A stretch of DNA of 64,000 nt from Cannabis sativa (GCF_029168945.1 NC_083603.1:3348001-3412000), one strand, 5' to 3'; counted from the stretch's first letter, positions 47,648-60,000 are shown. The notes: a model not told the origin generated them from the sequence alone. Numbers and translations: made by a program.

Positions 47648-49546
47648 TGTTGGGTTTTATGCCCTAAATAAAACTCTTTACAATCTGATTAGTTATCAAT
47701 ATAAGAAATTTGAAGTGATTGATGTTTGTATGAATTCTACATGCTAATGGTTTAATATATTTATTGCTTTTATACACAAAATCAGTTAAATCCAGATCAT
47801 ATGTTTATTCACAATTACAGTATCGTCAACACAGTGGAATGTGATTGTGATCATATGAATCAAAAGAATTGGTCCCTGTTTCATCAGTGTTATTGGATTT
47901 ACACTAATGTGATAATCAGCGATGATGTGTACTTACACTTGGAGTAAGTATTATGTTCTTTCCAAGACATTAGTAAAGTATACTAGTTTCGAATGTATGG
48001 AGTATACATTAGACTGGACCAATATTGCAACTAAGTTAAGATATTACAAACTTACCGTTATATATATCTTTTCAAGTCAATATCAGTAGTTGATCTTAAG
48101 ATTAAAAGAATCTAAATCCTGATATGCTTAGGCTCAACTCAAGAGTGCTATTCGTGTTCTTTGATTTACTAGTTAAGCCTACTTTTAGGTTAGGGTGATA
48201 CGTATATTTTGGGAACATGATAGTATGATTGAGTGGGAGTGTTGAACATAAATATGGAATCTATAGCTTCTACTGGTGTATAGAAGTCAAGTGATGATTC
48301 CCTTTGAGCTTAGCAAATAGAAGTAAATGGATGAGCTCTTGTTTAACTGACTAATTATTAGATCACTAAACACCATTTACAGGTAGCTAAGTGTTTTAAG
48401 GGGCAAAATACATTGAGGGGTGAGAACGGTAAAGAAATCCCATCTCGATGTAGATCATCTATATAGAGGATCTTTAAATCACAATAAGATTATAACAATG
48501 GTTAAATGAGATAGCATATTGATATCGTAGAACATGTAATATGCTCTATATAAGTCTGAGAGTGCAATTCTAAGTTCTAAGAGTGGATTGAACGAAGAAT
48601 TAATAAGTAAGAATTTACTTGGTAAATTTGGTTCACTTATTGGAAGCTCAACATATAGATCCATGGTCCCCATTCTAGTTGAGAACATTCTGCTTGTAAG
48701 ACTCATTAATTGATTCGTAATTGATCAATTATAATTCTAAAGTTAGACTATGTCTAATTTTATGAATTTTCACTAAGCAGGGGTGAAATTGTAAAGAAAA
48801 GAGATTCTAGGTTTATTTATTTATTAATGGACTTTATATGTCTAGTTAATAATTAAATTAAATGACAATATTATTTAATAATCTATTTTAGTTATTAAAT
48901 AATTAGTTTTGACACTTTAAAGGTTAGAATTGGAAAATTGGCGTTTTTGAGAAAATAGAAATAAAATTTGTAAAAACTGCAAAATCAAGTGGGGCCCATT
49001 ATAACACCATGGCCGGCCACTATTTGTGGATTTTCAAATTGATTTTTTCATTATTTTAATGCCAAATAATTCCTAACCTAAACCTAGTAGTTGCCTATAA
49101 ATAGAAAGTGATGGCTCAGTCAAATCACAAGTTTTCATATCATCTTCTGACAGAAATTTCTCTCTTCAGAAAAACTGAGCCTTCCCCACTTTCTAAACCT
49201 GGCCGAAACCATCCTTCTCTTTTCTCTTCATCAATTTTCGTGACCCTAGGGAGAGAGTAAGTGCCCACACACAGCAAGCAGTAACTCAATCATAGATTGG
49301 AAGACTGTGAAGGATCAAACTCAAAGAAGAAGGACATTCGGGCTCAGATCTTGATTATACTCTGCTACAGAAAGGATACAAGGGTTAGAGATCTGAGTGG
49401 AAGGAGACATTAATTCCGCTGCATCAATGTAAGGTTTTCTTAACTTTATATGTGTTTAATTTATCGTTTTAGAAAGTTCATATTTAGGGTGTTTAAACAA
49501 TATACTTGTGAGTAGATCTAAGATCCTGATAAAATAAATTCCAACA
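47648..49546 (+). mobile_element. Solo LTR (1,899 bp), Ty1/copia type
   Basis: It starts TGTTGGGTTTTATGCCC and ends AAATTCCAACA (TGTTGG...CCAACA). It is flanked by CATTA at 47643-47647 and 49547-49551. A TATAAATAGAAAG promoter element lies at 49097-49109 on the plus strand, about 1.45 kb into the LTR, so the long part is U3 and transcription would run toward the DAC gene 400 bp away. No internal retroelement genes remain, so it arose by LTR-LTR recombination. The opening sequence is familiar from plant copia LTRs. Confidence 0.85.
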
Positions 49547-49551
49547 CATTA

Positions 49552-49939
49552 ATCATGCATTATTATTATTCATTCTTTTATATTCTTCAATTACATTGTT
49601 GTCTTTCAAAATTCTTAGAAAGAAGTTAAAGAGTAGTAATTTTAATTTTATATTATACAATGTTTTGAATTTTCATTCTCTAAATTATTGTATTAACTAT
49701 TATTCTTCACATATAAAATCAGCACAGTACTTGCACTGCCTCTATACTTAGTAGTATTATAAGAGTAAAAAAAGCATAAAAAGATTTTTTAAAAGGAATG
49801 TGGGACCCAACAATTTAGCCAACTGAGAAAAATAGTGTGTGGACAGAGTGTGAAGCTGAAGAAGGCTTCATTCACCAATCTCATCTATTATCTCCATACA
49901 AAGTCATAATAATATTAACAGAAGAAGAAGAAGAAGAAG
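49552..49939 (+). promoter_or_regulatory. Short upstream region of DAC, bounded by the solo LTR
   Basis: Only 388 bp separate the LTR target duplication from the first ATG. The leader holds a (GAA)n tract at 49921-49938 directly before the start. No clear TATA box could be chosen. The proximal promoter may therefore include LTR sequence. Confidence 0.4.
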
Positions 49940-52900
49940 ATGATGAACTCAGTCACTGTTCCAAGGATGATGCCCACTACCCTTTTCCATGGAAGAACCA
50001 CCATATTATGTCAAAGGGGGGCAGTTTCTTTAATGGGTATTTCTCCTCTTCCACTCATACTCCTCCAAAACAAGCTCACACCTTTTGTTAAAGGTTGCTC
50101 CTTTTTCTTCTTATTTCATTTTCTGTGTTCTTTTACTTTTGGGTGTTGTTCAATTTAGCTGAATTTTTTGTTTTTATTTTGGTTCTTAGAACTGGAAGAA
50201 GAAATCACTCAACATGAACCCCATTTCAATATGCACTTATTACACTTGTATTTGTCTTAGCTGTTACTGATTTTGCCATTTTCCCTTGCCAATATATGAA
50301 TCTAGCCACTTATTCTCATGATTTCATGATTCTTTTTTATCCTATTTTTTAATTGTACTTGCTTGGTTGATATAAAGGTCCTTTATATAATAATAATAAT
50401 GGGATTGTAATGGATATAGTTTAGTGGTAAAAGAATATAGTTTGGTAGTAAAAGTGTGATTTGTTCTATTAATTTCTTATATAGTTAAGGGGTTCCTTTG
50501 GTTTGATTAATAGTTCATTCCGATTAAAAACTTTATCTCGTAGAAAGGATTTATTCTTTTTTCTCTCAATAAAAAATTCGAGAAAAAAAATATACATTCT
50601 CGTTATTTATATCCAAGAGTTAAGGTGAGATTCGTTCTATTAACCCCTTATATAGTTAAGGGGTTTCTCGATTTGATGAATATTTTATTCCGATCAAAAA
50701 CTTTATCTTGTAAAAAGGATTTAACCTTTTTCCTCTCAATAAAAATTCGAGAAAAAATATACGATTCTCGTAATTTGTATCCAAGAATTAAACTGTGATT
50801 CGTTCTATTAACCCCTTATATAGTTAAGGGCTCTTTCGGTTTGATTAATATTCTATTCTAATCAAAAACTCTATGTCGTAAAAAAAATTTAACCCGTTTT
50901 GTCTTAATGAAAAATTCGAAAAAAATATACATTCTTGTGATTTGTATCCAAGAGTTAATTATAAATTAAAAAATTAGATTGTAAAATTACGAAACATAAT
51001 TTTTAAAAAATTGAATCAATACTTTAAATTCAATAAGTACGAGTAAGGAATAGATTCTCTTGTCTTGGTTCATATTTGGAATGGATGATATTGAATTGGA
51101 TCGAAAAATGATTCAGAGCCTCAGAACCCAACCAAATGTTCTCTGAAAAGTAACTATCAGGTTTAGACTCAAAGTAGACAATATCATATCAGTGTGGAGT
51201 GGAGATAGAAATATAATATTTTAAATTTCCGCCTTTTAAATATTTTTCTTAACTTTCGCCCCAGTTTGCAGACTTTTTCGGTATGCAAGACCATATGAAT
51301 AAACTGATATTGGTTGCCTTTGATCTATTTCCAGGAAAACTAATAACACAGAGCTTGTATAGAGACAAAGAATCATCTTTTCAGGGAAGAGGGTACAAAA
51401 GCATATCGAAAAGAGTAGTGTTTACCATTCCCAAATGTTCTTCAAACTCCAACAACAATCAAAATGACTCCTCTAATAAGGCAAAGGCATGTATGAGACA
51501 AACTTGTAACTCTTCAACTTTAATTACATACTTTCTCATTTCTGCATCACATTGCTTATAATTTTTCCTATAAACTATTTTTCTTTCAATATCACTAATG
51601 AAAGTGGTACCAAGATGCTTTTTCTCTAGTATGATAGAGCCAATATAAGATGTTTCCTTCTATGTTGATATTTTGTGCTATAGCATTATCTCAAGTTTAT
51701 AATATACATCAGGAACAGATATGATATGACCTTATTGTATCTACTTCAACTTTTCCAAGCTTTTTCTTGTCATAAATACACTTAAATGGAGTCCATAAAA
51801 TAAGTGTTTTAGTTCGATAGAAATGCACTTGATCTGTAAAAGTCACTCTAGTGCATTCCTATCGAACTAAAGACTTTGTTCGGTTAAAACCTTCCCTTAT
51901 TCCCTTTAGTTTTAGTTCAATTGCAGTTCGATAGGAATGCACTCGATCTGTAAAACTAAAGGGAAGGTTTTAACCGAACCCCAGATAAAAATATGAGTTG
52001 CTAAATTCATTTACAGTTGAACTAGGGTGTTGTAAGGAAGAACATATAAATATGTGTGTTCTTATTGTATCACATTCTCTTGTTTTGATAACAGACACCT
52101 TTCGGATACTCTAGAAAAGATGTTCTATTGATTGGGGTTGGAGTAACTGCTCTTGGCATTGGCTTGAAAAGCGGTTTAGAGGTATGTTATTATTTTAAGG
52201 GATATTTGCAGCATAACTACCCAATATTTCGAGTTTGTAATCAGCGGGAATTACCCAATGTTCCTTAAAGTTAATTTCGTCCAATTATGATCTTGTGTAA
52301 GAAAACAAACTCACAAACAAAATCTGTTGGGACGAAATTACGCTTTTAGGAACATCGGATAGTTTTGCCAAAACATTAGCTAATTACCATGAGAATTTTA
52401 CCATTATAATCCTATGTTTCCTTTTCATTCCTTTTCAGCTTTGCTTATACAATCTATAACCAAATATGTAGTTAGAAACAAACTTTTCTAGATGTATGAG
52501 TCTAATTGAAATGCATACTTTCATACCAACTTTTATGTGTGTTTTATGTCTTTGTGCAGTTTGTTGGAGTTGATCCTTTACAGGCAGGAAATGTAGTTCA
52601 GTTGGTTCTGGTTTTAGGACTTACTATTGGATGGATTTCGACGTATATTTTTCGAGTTTCGAATAAGGAAATGACTTATGCTCAACAATTACGCGATTAC
52701 GAAAGTAAAGTCATGGAGGTATACTTCTTAAAAATCAGTATAATTTTCTTGATTAAACAATATTGTCCCTTTTCAAAACATTTTTCATGATTAGATTAAA
52801 GAAACTTTCTTCAATAGCGACAAACTGTAAATTTGTTGAAGTTTTTCGGTTGAGAAATTTCTCTTAATCAGATTAGTCAATATTTATATGTTTTGATGCA

Positions 52901-53358
52901 ATAACAAGATGTTATTTTTAACAAGTAGTTTTGTCAGTTGGTTATGATATGTTATTTCGATCTTTTTCACTTCATAACAAGAAAATATATAAGATGAAAT
53001 GTATTGACTCGTGGGGTAGCTCAAATGGTCAGGCGTGTAGTTTGCCCAAACAAGATCTAAAATTCGAGTCCTTTCGTCCTCAAATATTATAGGTTCGGGT
53101 AGGGACTGGGGAGCCTAGTTTCGAAAAACAAGTATTAGAAGAAAACACATAAAACATAGTCTAAGAGCTAATCACAGTCTTATTTCCATGATATAGTTTT
53201 CGAAAATTGTTTCTCCTTGTATGAAATCGATTACAACTAAATGAGTCTTACTTTCGAATTTGCAGAAGCGATTACAGGGTCTGACTGAAGCAGAACTCGA
53301 GGCATTGCTCGAACAAGTTGAGGAAGAGAAACGCCTAGCTAGCGGTGAACAAAGTTAA
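49940..53358 (+). CDS. DAC: DAC-like DUF3007 protein, cytochrome b6f complex accumulation
   Basis: Five exons, 49940-50093, 51335-51486, 52095-52181, 52560-52718 and 53266-53358, give exactly 215 codons (214 residues). DAC is a thylakoid membrane protein needed for normal accumulation of the cytochrome b6f complex. The first ~85 residues are a Ser/Lys/Arg/Asn-rich transit peptide. The mature part begins TPFGYSRKDVLLIGVGVTAL (first span, about 86-110). FVGVDPLQAGNVVQLVLVLGLTIGWISTYIFR (second span) follows, then a charged helix ending KRLQGLTEAELEALLEQVEEE. Intron 2 must start with GC (AAAG|GCATGT after 51486), because no GT donor keeps the frame. Intron 1 has tandem repeats, intron 2 a hairpin cluster and intron 4 a SINE. 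The first ATG is at 49940, with a second at 49943. DUF3007 assignment is strong; the DAC name is from the recalled Arabidopsis homologue. Confidence 0.9.
50455..50965. repeat. Three ~172-bp tandem repeats in DAC intron 1
   Basis: Units begin at about 50455, 50627 and 50798. Each contains gattcgttctattaaccccttatatagttaaggg, a variable middle (gattaatattctattccgatcaaaaacttta, ctcaataaaaaattcgagaaaaaatatac) and ttctcgtaatttgtatccaagagttaa. They differ by roughly one base in ten. They are non-coding. Confidence 0.85.
51811..51980. repeat. Interleaved inverted repeats (hairpin cluster) in DAC intron 2
   Basis: AGTTCGATAGAAATGCACT (51811-51829) pairs with AGTGCATTCCTATCGAACT (51850-51868). A second copy of the first arm lies at about 51925-51944. 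TTCGGTTAAAACCTTCCCTT (51879-51898) pairs perfectly with its complement at 51960-51979. The order is A, A', B, A, B', so two alternative folds exist. It looks like a small foldback element or two nested ones. Confidence 0.75.
53005..53142 (+). mobile_element. tRNA-derived SINE in DAC intron 4
   Basis: gtggggtagctcaaatggtcaggcg contains an A-box-like TAGCTCAAATGG (53023-53034). About 40 bp on, attcgagtcc is a B-box-like sequence (53073-53082). A body follows (ataggttcgggtagggactggggagcc) and an A-rich end (tttcgaaaaacaag). This order is that of plant tRNA-related SINEs. Short gtatt at both flanks may be the target duplication. Confidence 0.6.
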
Positions 53359-53695
53359 ATTTCTCTAGTCATTTTTATACAACACATCGAGACCATTATC
53401 GGTCTTTGAAGCTTTAGTACCACTGTATAGAGTACTGACTGAACAAAAAAAAGATGACTAGAATAATGTAACATAATTTCTGGTATATTCTTTACAAATG
53501 CAAATAACTGAAAAGGGTCAGAGATAATATATTAAAGTCACAAGTTTTAAAATGCTTCTAATTTGTACCATGAGTTAACAATTTAACTTAAGGTAAAAGA
53601 AGTTCTAATACACAAAAGCAGTTGATCAATTCAACAATCTCTACACTGAGAGTCCAAAATTTTAGAAATGGCATGTTAGAAAACTTATAAACTAA
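53359..53695. terminator. Overlapping 3' regions of convergent DAC and RCC1-like genes
   Basis: The two stop codons are only 337 bp apart and face each other, so both 3' UTRs and their poly(A) signals must lie here and may overlap. No exact cleavage signal was chosen. Confidence 0.45.
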
Positions 53696-56500
53696 TTATG
53701 ACTTTCGCGACCTTCCGCTTTTGCCTTTTCCAGTTTTCCCCCGAGCTGCAGGTGCTTTCGAGCTTTTGTTTGCTGAAACCTTCCCACCCCGTTTTCCTTT
53801 ATGCCCATTTTCGGCCAAATCATCGTCGTCATTATCTTCCTCGTCTTTTGCATTCTTCCTCTTCTTTTTCGTAGCTGGCTGAGTTTGGTTCGCAGGCTCT
53901 TCTTCAGTCCCTTCTTCGAAAGCCTTGCCATCATAAATATCGAGCTGAGAAAGTTGGTCGGCGACATTTGTTCTATCAACTACAACCATTGAGTGGCTCA
54001 AACCACATGCAACACTGATAACATACATACCCTCAAGAATATCCACTTTTTTTGGGATAGCAGAAGATTTCTGACCCATTGGACCATATCCCAGCTCACC
54101 ATTCTGAGCCTGACCCCAACTTATACATGACTGATCAGCTCCAACAAAATGGTGCATGTTACCTGAATCCATACAACGTAAATTCCAACCGCTTAGATCC
54201 AAGACCGGTTTAGGATACATCCAATCGTCACCTGTATTCTTTAATTTCCCCCACATGTATAACTGGCCTCCAGCAGCAGTACACGCAGAATTAACAGAGC
54301 CAGCAGATATAACAGCGTCGGGAGGTAAAACATTTTGCCTCTGGAAAACATCAACACGGCGAGGTTCCCACTCATCCTTCTGCTCCCTATGTCCAAGTCT
54401 TCCATAACCACCAAATCCCCATGAGTAAACATGACCATTTGCATCCACAGCAATTGTATGGTTTGTTCCACACGCAACTTTAACAATTGTTTCCCCCGAA
54501 AGGGAAGCTATTGGTTTGGGGCGAGGTTGAGCTTCGTAAGCAAGCTTCACCGAGCCATCTTTAGTATTGTACTCGTTGTCAGTCCCGTGCCCAAGTTGCC
54601 CATATTGTGGGAGACCCGCGGTCAGTATAGAAGCTCCTTCAACCGAAGATAACCAAACGGTGAAATCAGCCCCACATGCAGTAGTTTTCACATCAGACAC
54701 AAGACAACTAACTGGAGATGGTTCAAATTCATTTTTTGTCGAGCCTATTCCCAGTTGTCCATGTTTGTTCCAACCAAAGGCTAGGGACTCTCCATTTTCG
54801 GCAACTACAACTGTGTGATTCCTCCCAGCTGAAGCTTGAACAATTTTGTACCTATAACGCATCAAACATAAAAGCCAATATTACAAAAGTCGCTAATCAA
54901 TTATCGGTTGGTGTTCAAATAGCAATACCTCCAACCAAACGCCACCTTATAAAAAACTAAGCCAAAACAAACTATAAGAGGTGATATACCGCTAACAATG
55001 CAATATCAATATCCGATCTTATAAATTTTAAATTTTAATTTAATATATAATATGAGAAACTATCAGTTGGTGTTCAAATAACAATACCTCCAACCAAACG
55101 CCACTTTATAAAAACTATGCCAAACCGAATCATAAGAGGTGACATACTGTTAACAATACAATGTTCAATGTTGAATCCTACAAATTTTAAATTTTTATTT
55201 AATATATAGTACAAAAAAACCGCTAATCAATTATCGGTTGGAGTTCATATAGCAATACTTCCAACCAAACGCCACCTTATAAAACTAAGCCAAACCGAAC
55301 CATAAGAGGTGACATACCATTAACAGTGCAATGTCAATATCGAATCCCACAAATTTTAAATTTTTATTTAATATATAGTACAAAAAAACCGCTAATCAAT
55401 TATCGGTTGGAGTTCATATAGCAATACTTCCAACCAAACGCCACCTTATAAAACTAAGCCAAACCGAACCATAAGAGGTGACATACCATTAACAGTGCAA
55501 TGTCAATATCGAATCCCACAAATTTTAAATTTTTATTTAATATATAGTACAAAAAAACCGCTAATCAATTATCGGTTGGAGTTCATATAGCAATACTTCC
55601 AACCAAACGCCACCTTATAAAACTAAGCCAAACCGAACCATAAGAGGTGACATACCATTAACAGTGCAATGTCAATATCGAATCGCATAAATTTTAAATT
55701 TTTATTTAATATATAATAAAAAAAAAACCGCTAATCAATTATTGGTTGGTGTTCAAATAGCAACACCTCCAACCAAACACCACCTTATAAAAACTAATCC
55801 AAACCGAACCATAAGAGGTAACACACCATTAACACTAACAGTCCAATGTGAATATCAGATCCTATAAATTTTAAATTTTTATTAATATATAATACAAAAA
55901 ACCACTAATCAATTATCAAGTGTTGTTCAAATATACTCACTGAGACATTTATCTTGGGTCAAATTTAGTACAACTTAACACTCTATTAGAGATGCTCTTA
56001 TAGAAACTAAGCCAAACCGAACCACAATCCAATGTGAATATCAAATCCTATAAATTTTAAATTTTTATTTAATAAATAATATAAAAAACTGTTAGCCCAA
56101 TAGTTGTTCAAAAATCAATACTCAAAAATTAAACATCTTTCATAGACCAGAGAATGTTAGGGTTCCAAATGTAGATAGATAATACTCACTTTGATAGTTG
56201 AGACACAAGAGTGGGTCTATCACGTTGAATCTTATCACCAACACCCAATTGCCCCTTCTCATTACGTCCCCAAGTAAAGCAACGTCCTTCAACATCCAAC
56301 GCCACACAATGACACGAAGCACAACCAGATGCAACGAAACGAATGTCGACATTGAGAAGAGATCTGAGTCGAGTTGGGGAAACCAAATTGCCTTCGACGG
56401 GTCCCTTTTTCCGACCGATCGTTTCCCATGACGTTCCGCCGCAGAACAAAATCTCTCCTCCCCCTTTCTTCTCGTCTGTCTCTTTCTCAACGTTCGACAT
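53696..56500 (-). CDS. RCC1-repeat (regulator of chromosome condensation) family protein
   Basis: Two exons on the minus strand, 56500-56190 and 54851-53696, give 488 residues. The donor AAA|GTGAGT and acceptor TTATAG|GTAC restore a Lys codon at the join. Repeats of the RCC1 type run from about residue 15 to 410: CVALDVEGRCFTWGRNEKGQLG, VVVAENGESLAFGWNKHGQLGIG, TIAVDANGHVYSWGFGGYGRLGH and HHFVGADQSCISWGQAQNGELGYG. They should form a seven-bladed propeller. The last ~70 residues are a lysine-rich tail with KKKRK and acidic DDDD, likely nuclear targeting or DNA/RNA binding. It resembles the RCC2-like plant protein At3g02300 (from memory). Whether it has exchange-factor activity is unknown. The 1.34-kb intron is mostly tandem repeat. 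A telo-box AAACCCTAA is at 56607-56615, upstream. Confidence 0.92.
54890..56095. repeat. Seven-copy ~169-bp tandem array in the RCC1-like intron
   Basis: The unit opens cgctaatcaattatcggttgg and contains caatacttccaaccaaacgcc, ccaaaccgaaccataagagg and aaattttaaatttttatttaatatat. Starts lie near 54892, 55056, 55221, 55390, 55559, 55729 and 55905. The steps 55221-55390-55559 are exactly 169 bp, and the 55221 and 55390 units read identical by eye. Outer units are more diverged, and the last is broken up by unrelated text at 55940-55980. So the array grew from the middle, recently. Confidence 0.88.
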
Positions 56501-56606
56501 TGCTTAGAAGGGAAGATCCAACGGCTAGTTTTTCTGGTTTTTTCAAATCTGAGAGTGAAAGGTTTTTCTGTGGGTAAAGAAATGAAAAGGTGAAAGCTTT
56601 AAATCC

Positions 56607-56615
56607 AAACCCTAA
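56607..56615. promoter_or_regulatory. Telo-box upstream of the RCC1-like gene
   Basis: AAACCCTAA, 107 bp upstream of the start codon at 56500. Telo-boxes are known in plant promoters of housekeeping and cell-cycle genes, often near the transcription start. Confidence 0.45.
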
Positions 56616-56789
56616 TTTATTTTATCGATCATTTTCTTTTTGAAGGAATTCTTATTTATTCTTATTATTTTTTTTTTATTACACTTCTTATTATTACAAT
56701 AAATTTATAGTTTTCCACTAAAAAAATTGTAATTAATGTTATTTTTTGTAGGGGTTTAATTTAGGAATAATTATTTAAAAGACTAATTT

Positions 56790-57055
56790 ATATCATAAAT
56801 AATTAAGTTTAATTATCAGTTGTAAATAAATACTTAAGCTTAATTTTTTGCGTTAATAATAACTAAGTTATATTTTTGCGGTAATAATACGTAAGTTTAG
56901 TTAAGTTATATTTACTTAACACTTAACATGCAAATACTTAAATAAGTTTCAGAAATATAACTTATGTATTATTATCGCAAAAAATTAAAGTTAAGTATTT
57001 ATTTACAACTGAGAATTAAACTTATGTATTTTTATCGCAAATTTCTCTTATTTAA
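56790..57055. repeat. Foldback repeat, about 265 bp
   Basis: gttgtaaataaatacttaagcttaattttttgcg (56819-56852) has its near complement at 56979-57012 (cgcaaaaaattaaagttaagtatttatttacaac). Outer and inner flanks also pair (cataaataattaagtttaatta; aacttatgtattattatcgc). It has the structure of a small MITE; no target duplication was fixed. Confidence 0.6.
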
Positions 57056-57059
57056 AATA

Positions 57060-60000
57060 CTCTGCTAATCTCGATTTGGTCCAAATATATTTTGATATAA
57101 TTTATTTTCGTTAGGTATTTATTTTCAACAAGAAATTAAACTTAAATATTTATACTGTAAATTAATTTTTTTATTATTGGTAAAAATAGCAATACTAGTG
57201 GGATCATATATAGAATGAAAAATAATCTATTTAAATATTTCCACATGTCCACATGAGATGTAATATTTCTACTCACCATGACTAGTGAGAATTGATATCT
57301 AAATAGTCAAGAATTGAGTCTTGGTAGGTCACTTTTTGCCAATGTGTCACCAACATTAGTGGTCTATTAGTATTAGTATGTGGTGTTGCTTACTAATCAA
57401 ATTCCATATAACTATTCTAATGATGGCTAACCAACTCAATTACAATAAAAACTCACTAACACAAATTAGATTTAGGTTTATTAATCAAACCTAAATCGCC
57501 AACCAAATGTACAATATAGTGAGAACACTTGGTTTGTTATGTGGTGTTTATTTATTCATTTTATGTTTATTTTTATTTTTTAAAATTAAAATAATAATTT
57601 GGACTAATAATATTTTGACACGTGACAATTTAAAAAAAGAAAACGGCTCAGTTAAAATTAGGACTAACGGACAAATAAAAAGTATGACATTGATGACTAT
57701 TGCCGCTAATTTTGGAGGTTGGAGACTTATCTGTATCAAACCGAACTTTCTCAGGACTTTTGCCGCAAATTTCCCAACTAAAAATATAGCCCAACCCACT
57801 TATTTAAGAATCTATTAAATCTCATAACTTTCACTGAAAGTGCTATTTTTAAGATCAAATTTAAATAGCGTCGTAAAAATTCAAACACTAAAAAAACAAC
57901 TTGGGCATGACCCTTAACACCACAATTTGGTAGTCAATATATGTGATGTTTCTTACTTAATCAAATTGCACAAAGTTGTTAGAAAACAAAGAAAGAATAG
58001 TTCTAATTATTTTAATTTAATCTCTCTATAAAGTTATGGCAATATAGAAACAAACTTGACCCATTAAAGAATGGTGAGCAGCCAGCAAGCTATGCCAGCT
58101 GAAAAACCAAAGGACTTAATTAAGTATTGTGAAAGCTTCTTGGTTGGCTTTTATTAGTTTCATTCCCTTTTTCACAAGAAATTAAATTAGATAATAAAAA
58201 TTAAAAAAAAAAAAAAAAACTATCAAAATTAAATTAAAGTCTTCAATTCAAAGAATCCACTTTTCCTACCCTTAAAATTTTAATTTTTTTTTTGCTAATG
58301 GATTAAAGATATTCTTGATTGCCAATCATTAGGTTGTCCTAATTTAAAGACTCTTAAAATCAAGAAGTAATTATAATATAATCCATGTCTGTTACACCCA
58401 CTTAAATAAATTTAGTTCAATTTTAACTCCATTAAAATTTCACAAAAAGACAAAATAGAAAAAAACAAAACAAATAAATAATTAAAAAAAATTAAAACCT
58501 TATATATTAAGAAAACTTAATATTTTGTTCGGTGTCTTATTGTATAATTAAATATTAAATTTTATATAACTTAAAAAAATAATTTTTAAAAAATATCATT
58601 AACTAATCAAATAACACCACTTATAAAAATTGTTAAAAACTACTTATATTTAATAATAATACTTAACAAAATTGAATAGAACTAATAAATCACCAAAATC
58701 ATGAAAACATGTCTAATTAATTATATTAAATTTAACATCCAAATATTCAGGTGATCCATCCCACTCTTTGATTAGATGGCTTTTAATTTAAATAATATTA
58801 AGTGGAAGAACTTTATGAACTTTTAGGATCTATCAAAAGATGCACTTAATTATTATTATTATTTTTTTGTGGTCATTATTTTACCAAAACAAAATAAATA
58901 AATAAATAAATAAATAAAGAGAGATCATATTGGCATGACCTAGATTGACCAATAATTAATGAGTTTCTATTCATTTAACTAAGTGGGAAATTAAATTATA
59001 TTTCCCATTTAATGATCATCTTAAATCATTCATCCATTATCAAAAATATTTCCAAATCATTAGTAACATGGAATTAATAGATTGTGGAATATATTTTCAC
59101 TTTAAAATATTGGGAAATTATATTTACACCCTATAATATTATGTTAAAATATTTTCTTATTAATGTTTAATTCTTAAATTTTTCTTATTTCACTTTAAAT
59201 ATTTTAGTTCTCTTTATAAAAAATTTTATTCAAACATTTATGTTTTTTAATTATTAATTTATGAAGAAAAATTCAAATATATAATTTAAAAAACAATGAT
59301 TCTCAAATTTCCAATTTTGTTTCTTCTTGTAAATATTGGTGTACAAACCAAAATCCAATATTGAAAATATATATGTGGTGTAAATAATATTAAAAAGTTT
59401 TTTTTTTTTAAATAGCTATCTTAAGAAATAAGGAATGAAAAACATAATTACTAAACTAACCTAATAATAATCTTATATAAAAGATTGTGTACATGTACAT
59501 ATATCCTTTCATATCTTGGTAAAGCTGTATAATTATGATGATAATAAAGAAATAAAATTATTATATGTCCCTCAAAATAAATAAAATATAGTAATAATAA
59601 GAAGAAGAAATTAGAATTAGGTGACATCCTCTTTTTGGAGTCATATTAATATTTATATTTAAGTATTTATATAAATATATGTATATGTATATATATAGCC
59701 AGAAACTAACCATGTCCAATGATGAGGTTGGTGGTGTCATTAACTTAGCTTTTCTCCATGCCTCACCATGTGATTACCTTACACTCAAATATAGAATCCC
59801 AATATAACATAAATTACTATATTGTTTTCACTAAAAGTTTCAATTTAAAATTAAAAGGAAAAAAAATTCAAAGTTTATAGAAGTGACAGAGAAGTATTTT
59901 GGCTTTTATTGTGATTTTATTTAAATCCATATAGTGATCACACATGTACATACCATGTTGTTAGTTAAATTACTATATAGTTTTTCTTTTCCCTTTTTAA

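Noticed and set aside
54156..54818. Several frames antisense or shifted to the RCC1-like gene
   Set aside because: Shadows of a strongly conserved coding exon.
54890..56095. CRISPR-like array or centromeric satellite
   Set aside because: Units are 169 bp with no short repeat-spacer alternation, only seven copies, and wholly within an intron of a normal gene.
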